Of a stretch of DNA of 6,880 nt, positions 5,640 to 6,880 are shown piece after piece. Position 1 is the stretch's first letter; each line of letters begins with the position of its first letter. Origin of the DNA: Acidobacteriota bacterium (GTDB lineage Bacteria; Acidobacteriota; Vicinamibacteria; Fen-336); NCBI GenBank assembly GCA_003155335.1, contig PMCG01000180.1:2543-9422 (forward strand), written 5' to 3'. The position numbers and the translations under genes were made by a program. A model generated the notes under the pieces. That model had not been told where the DNA came from. It saw only the letters and a program-made list of their open reading frames with translations, and searched no databases.

Positions 5640-6880
5640 ATGAAACGGACCATCGTCCTGACGGGGCTGTTGATGCTGGCCGGGAGCGCGCAGGCGACGG
5701 TCTACTACGTCTCCGACTGCCAGGTGGGCGCGGTCGCCAATTGCGTGGCGGGGAACGACGCCAACGCCGGGACCAGCCCGGCCGCCGCTTGGCAGACCAT
5801 CGGCTACGCCTTCTCGAAGTTCAGTTCCTTGCATCCGGGTGACCAGATCCTCTTTGCCCGCGGAGGCTCTTTCACGTCCGCCGACAATTATCTGATCAAC
5901 AACAACAGTCAGGCCGCCAACCCCCTCGTCATCGCCGACTACACGCCTTCTTGGTATCCATCGGGGACCAATAGACCGATCCTGACATATGCGATGACGA
6001 ACCCCCCTGACGGCGGGCGGGCCATACTCAGGTTTGAGAACCCCGGTTACTCCCACCACGACGAAGGCTACGTCATCCGCAACCTTGAATTCCGCGGGAG
6101 CGGGGTCGGTGTGGCGATCTTCTTTAGCAACGACGTGGATGACGTCCTGATGGAAAACCTCTTGATCGACGGCTTCGCAATCGGGGTGCAATCGGAGGGC
6201 GGCAATACCCCTTACGACCCCGGCAGCAACGGAATGTGCGACCGCATCACGCTGCGGAACTCGCGCATCGTCAACAATACCGGTATGGGGTTTCTTGGTT
6301 TGGGCAACTCTATCCTCATCGAGAACAACCAGTTTGAGAACAACGGGACAGCGGGAGGCATTAGGAACCACAACGTCTATTTGGAGCAAGTGGGAGACGA
6401 CAACGTCGTCCGAGGCAACGACCTCTACCGCGCCTCCATGTCGGGCGGGGTCTGCACCGGGACATCACTGGTTGCGCACGGCGTCCACAACGGGCTCGTG
6501 ATCGAAAACAACACCGTACGCGAGGACGTGGCCAAGACAAACGACGGCTGTTACGGGATTTCGGTGACCGTCGGCTACTCCACGGCGGAAGGCTCGCCGG
6601 GAGCGGTGATCCGCGGCAACCGAGTCGTCAATGTGGGGGGGATCGCTATCTCGGCGACGTCCTGTCCAAACTGCGTGATTGAGGACAACGTGATCGTCGA
6701 GGAGCAGCCGACCGACGATTTCACGGGGATCAAGGTTCCCGACCGCGGCCGCAAGTCCATAGACATGCCGGACACCAACGCAATCGTACGGAACAACTCG
6801 ATCTATTTCTCGGGCGCCGTCACCGGGAGTGTGGGAATCTACCTTGGTGACGAAGGGACCGGCCACGCGGTTGTCAACAA
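5640..6880 (+). CDS. Secreted right-handed beta-helix protein (3' partial)
   Basis: The frame is open from ATG 5640 to the window end (413 codons plus 2 nt), so the C-terminus is missing. A GGGAGG 5 nt upstream supports the start. Residues 1-19 are a signal peptide (MKRTIVLTGLLMLAGSAQA). The mature protein begins VYYVSDC and continues GNDANAGTSPAAAWQTI, then GDQILFARGGSF, the usual entry segment of secreted pectate-lyase-like proteins (DUF1565-like). Residues about 140-410 show repeated coils with Asn turns (RNSRIVNN, IENNQFENN, IENNTVRED, IRGNRVVN, IEDNVIV, VRNNSIYF). Cysteines at 27/35 and a CPNC at 342-345 could form disulfides in the exported protein. It starts 30 nt after gene 3, in the same frame and strand, suggesting an operon. 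Enzymatic activity cannot be read from the sequence; polysaccharide lyase or epimerase-like roles are possible. Confidence 0.87.
   Translation, partial: MKRTIVLTGLLMLAGSAQATVYYVSDCQVGAVANCVAGNDANAGTSPAAAWQTIGYAFSKFSSLHPGDQILFARGGSFTSADNYLINNNSQAANPLVIADYTPSWYPSGTNRPILTYAMTNPPDGGRAILRFENPGYSHHDEGYVIRNLEFRGSGVGVAIFFSNDVDDVLMENLLIDGFAIGVQSEGGNTPYDPGSNGMCDRITLRNSRIVNNTGMGFLGLGNSILIENNQFENNGTAGGIRNHNVYLEQVGDDNVVRGNDLYRASMSGGVCTGTSLVAHGVHNGLVIENNTVREDVAKTNDGCYGISVTVGYSTAEGSPGAVIRGNRVVNVGGIAISATSCPNCVIEDNVIVEEQPTDDFTGIKVPDRGRKSIDMPDTNAIVRNNSIYFSGAVTGSVGIYLGDEGTGHAVVN

Noticed and set aside
3411..6389. A 992-codon open frame on the minus strand spanning genes 3 and 4.
   Set aside because: Its codons are exactly in register with the sense codons of both genes, so a stop requires a sense TTA, CTA or TCA, which are rare in this GC-rich codon usage. 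The protein is Arg/Val/Gly-rich, has no recognisable domain and no signal peptide, while the sense strand has clear domains.

Overview
This is a high-GC window from a bacterium, probably Gram-negative and free-living. The case for that is a strong C/G third-position preference, conventional Shine-Dalgarno sites, AXA-type signal peptides, and large modular secreted proteins with Calx-beta, InlB-B-like and choice-of-anchor modules. Such architectures are common in soil and sediment lineages (Acidobacteriota, Myxococcota, Rokubacteria-like and similar groups), but nothing here fixes the phylum. No tRNA, rRNA, CRISPR array, transposase or phage gene is visible.

Layout: (1) 1-360, plus strand: the C-terminal end of a secreted protein with an InlB-B-like cysteine-containing repeat followed by a half-length Calx-beta segment. 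(2) 378-2495, minus strand, convergent with gene 1: a 705-aa secreted right-handed parallel beta-helix protein with a DUF1565-like N-terminal segment, a choice-of-anchor Q-like region and a half Calx-beta tail. (3) 2496-2723: a 228-bp divergent intergenic region. (4) 2724-5609, plus strand: a 961-aa secreted protein that resembles a clan GH-A glycoside hydrolase, followed by an Ig-like segment, a jelly-roll-like segment and again a half Calx-beta tail. (5) 5640 to the window end, plus strand: the N-terminal 413 codons of a second secreted beta-helix protein, 30 nt downstream of gene 3 and probably in the same operon.

The genes look like an extracellular carbohydrate-active set: two beta-helix proteins of the pectate-lyase-like fold around one putative glycosidase.

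The striking feature is that all three C-termini visible in the window end in the same short module. It is the first half of a Calx-beta domain (the EGxxGT to VTVxW part), cut at the same beta-strand and followed by a short Pro-containing end. The upstream domains differ completely, the genes lie on both strands, and the DNA of the copies has diverged. In gene 2 the tail occupies the position where choice-of-anchor proteins normally carry a sorting or anchoring signal. I propose that this half-Calx-beta tail is a C-terminal targeting, anchoring or docking module. The shared tail is seen in the sequence; its function is inference.
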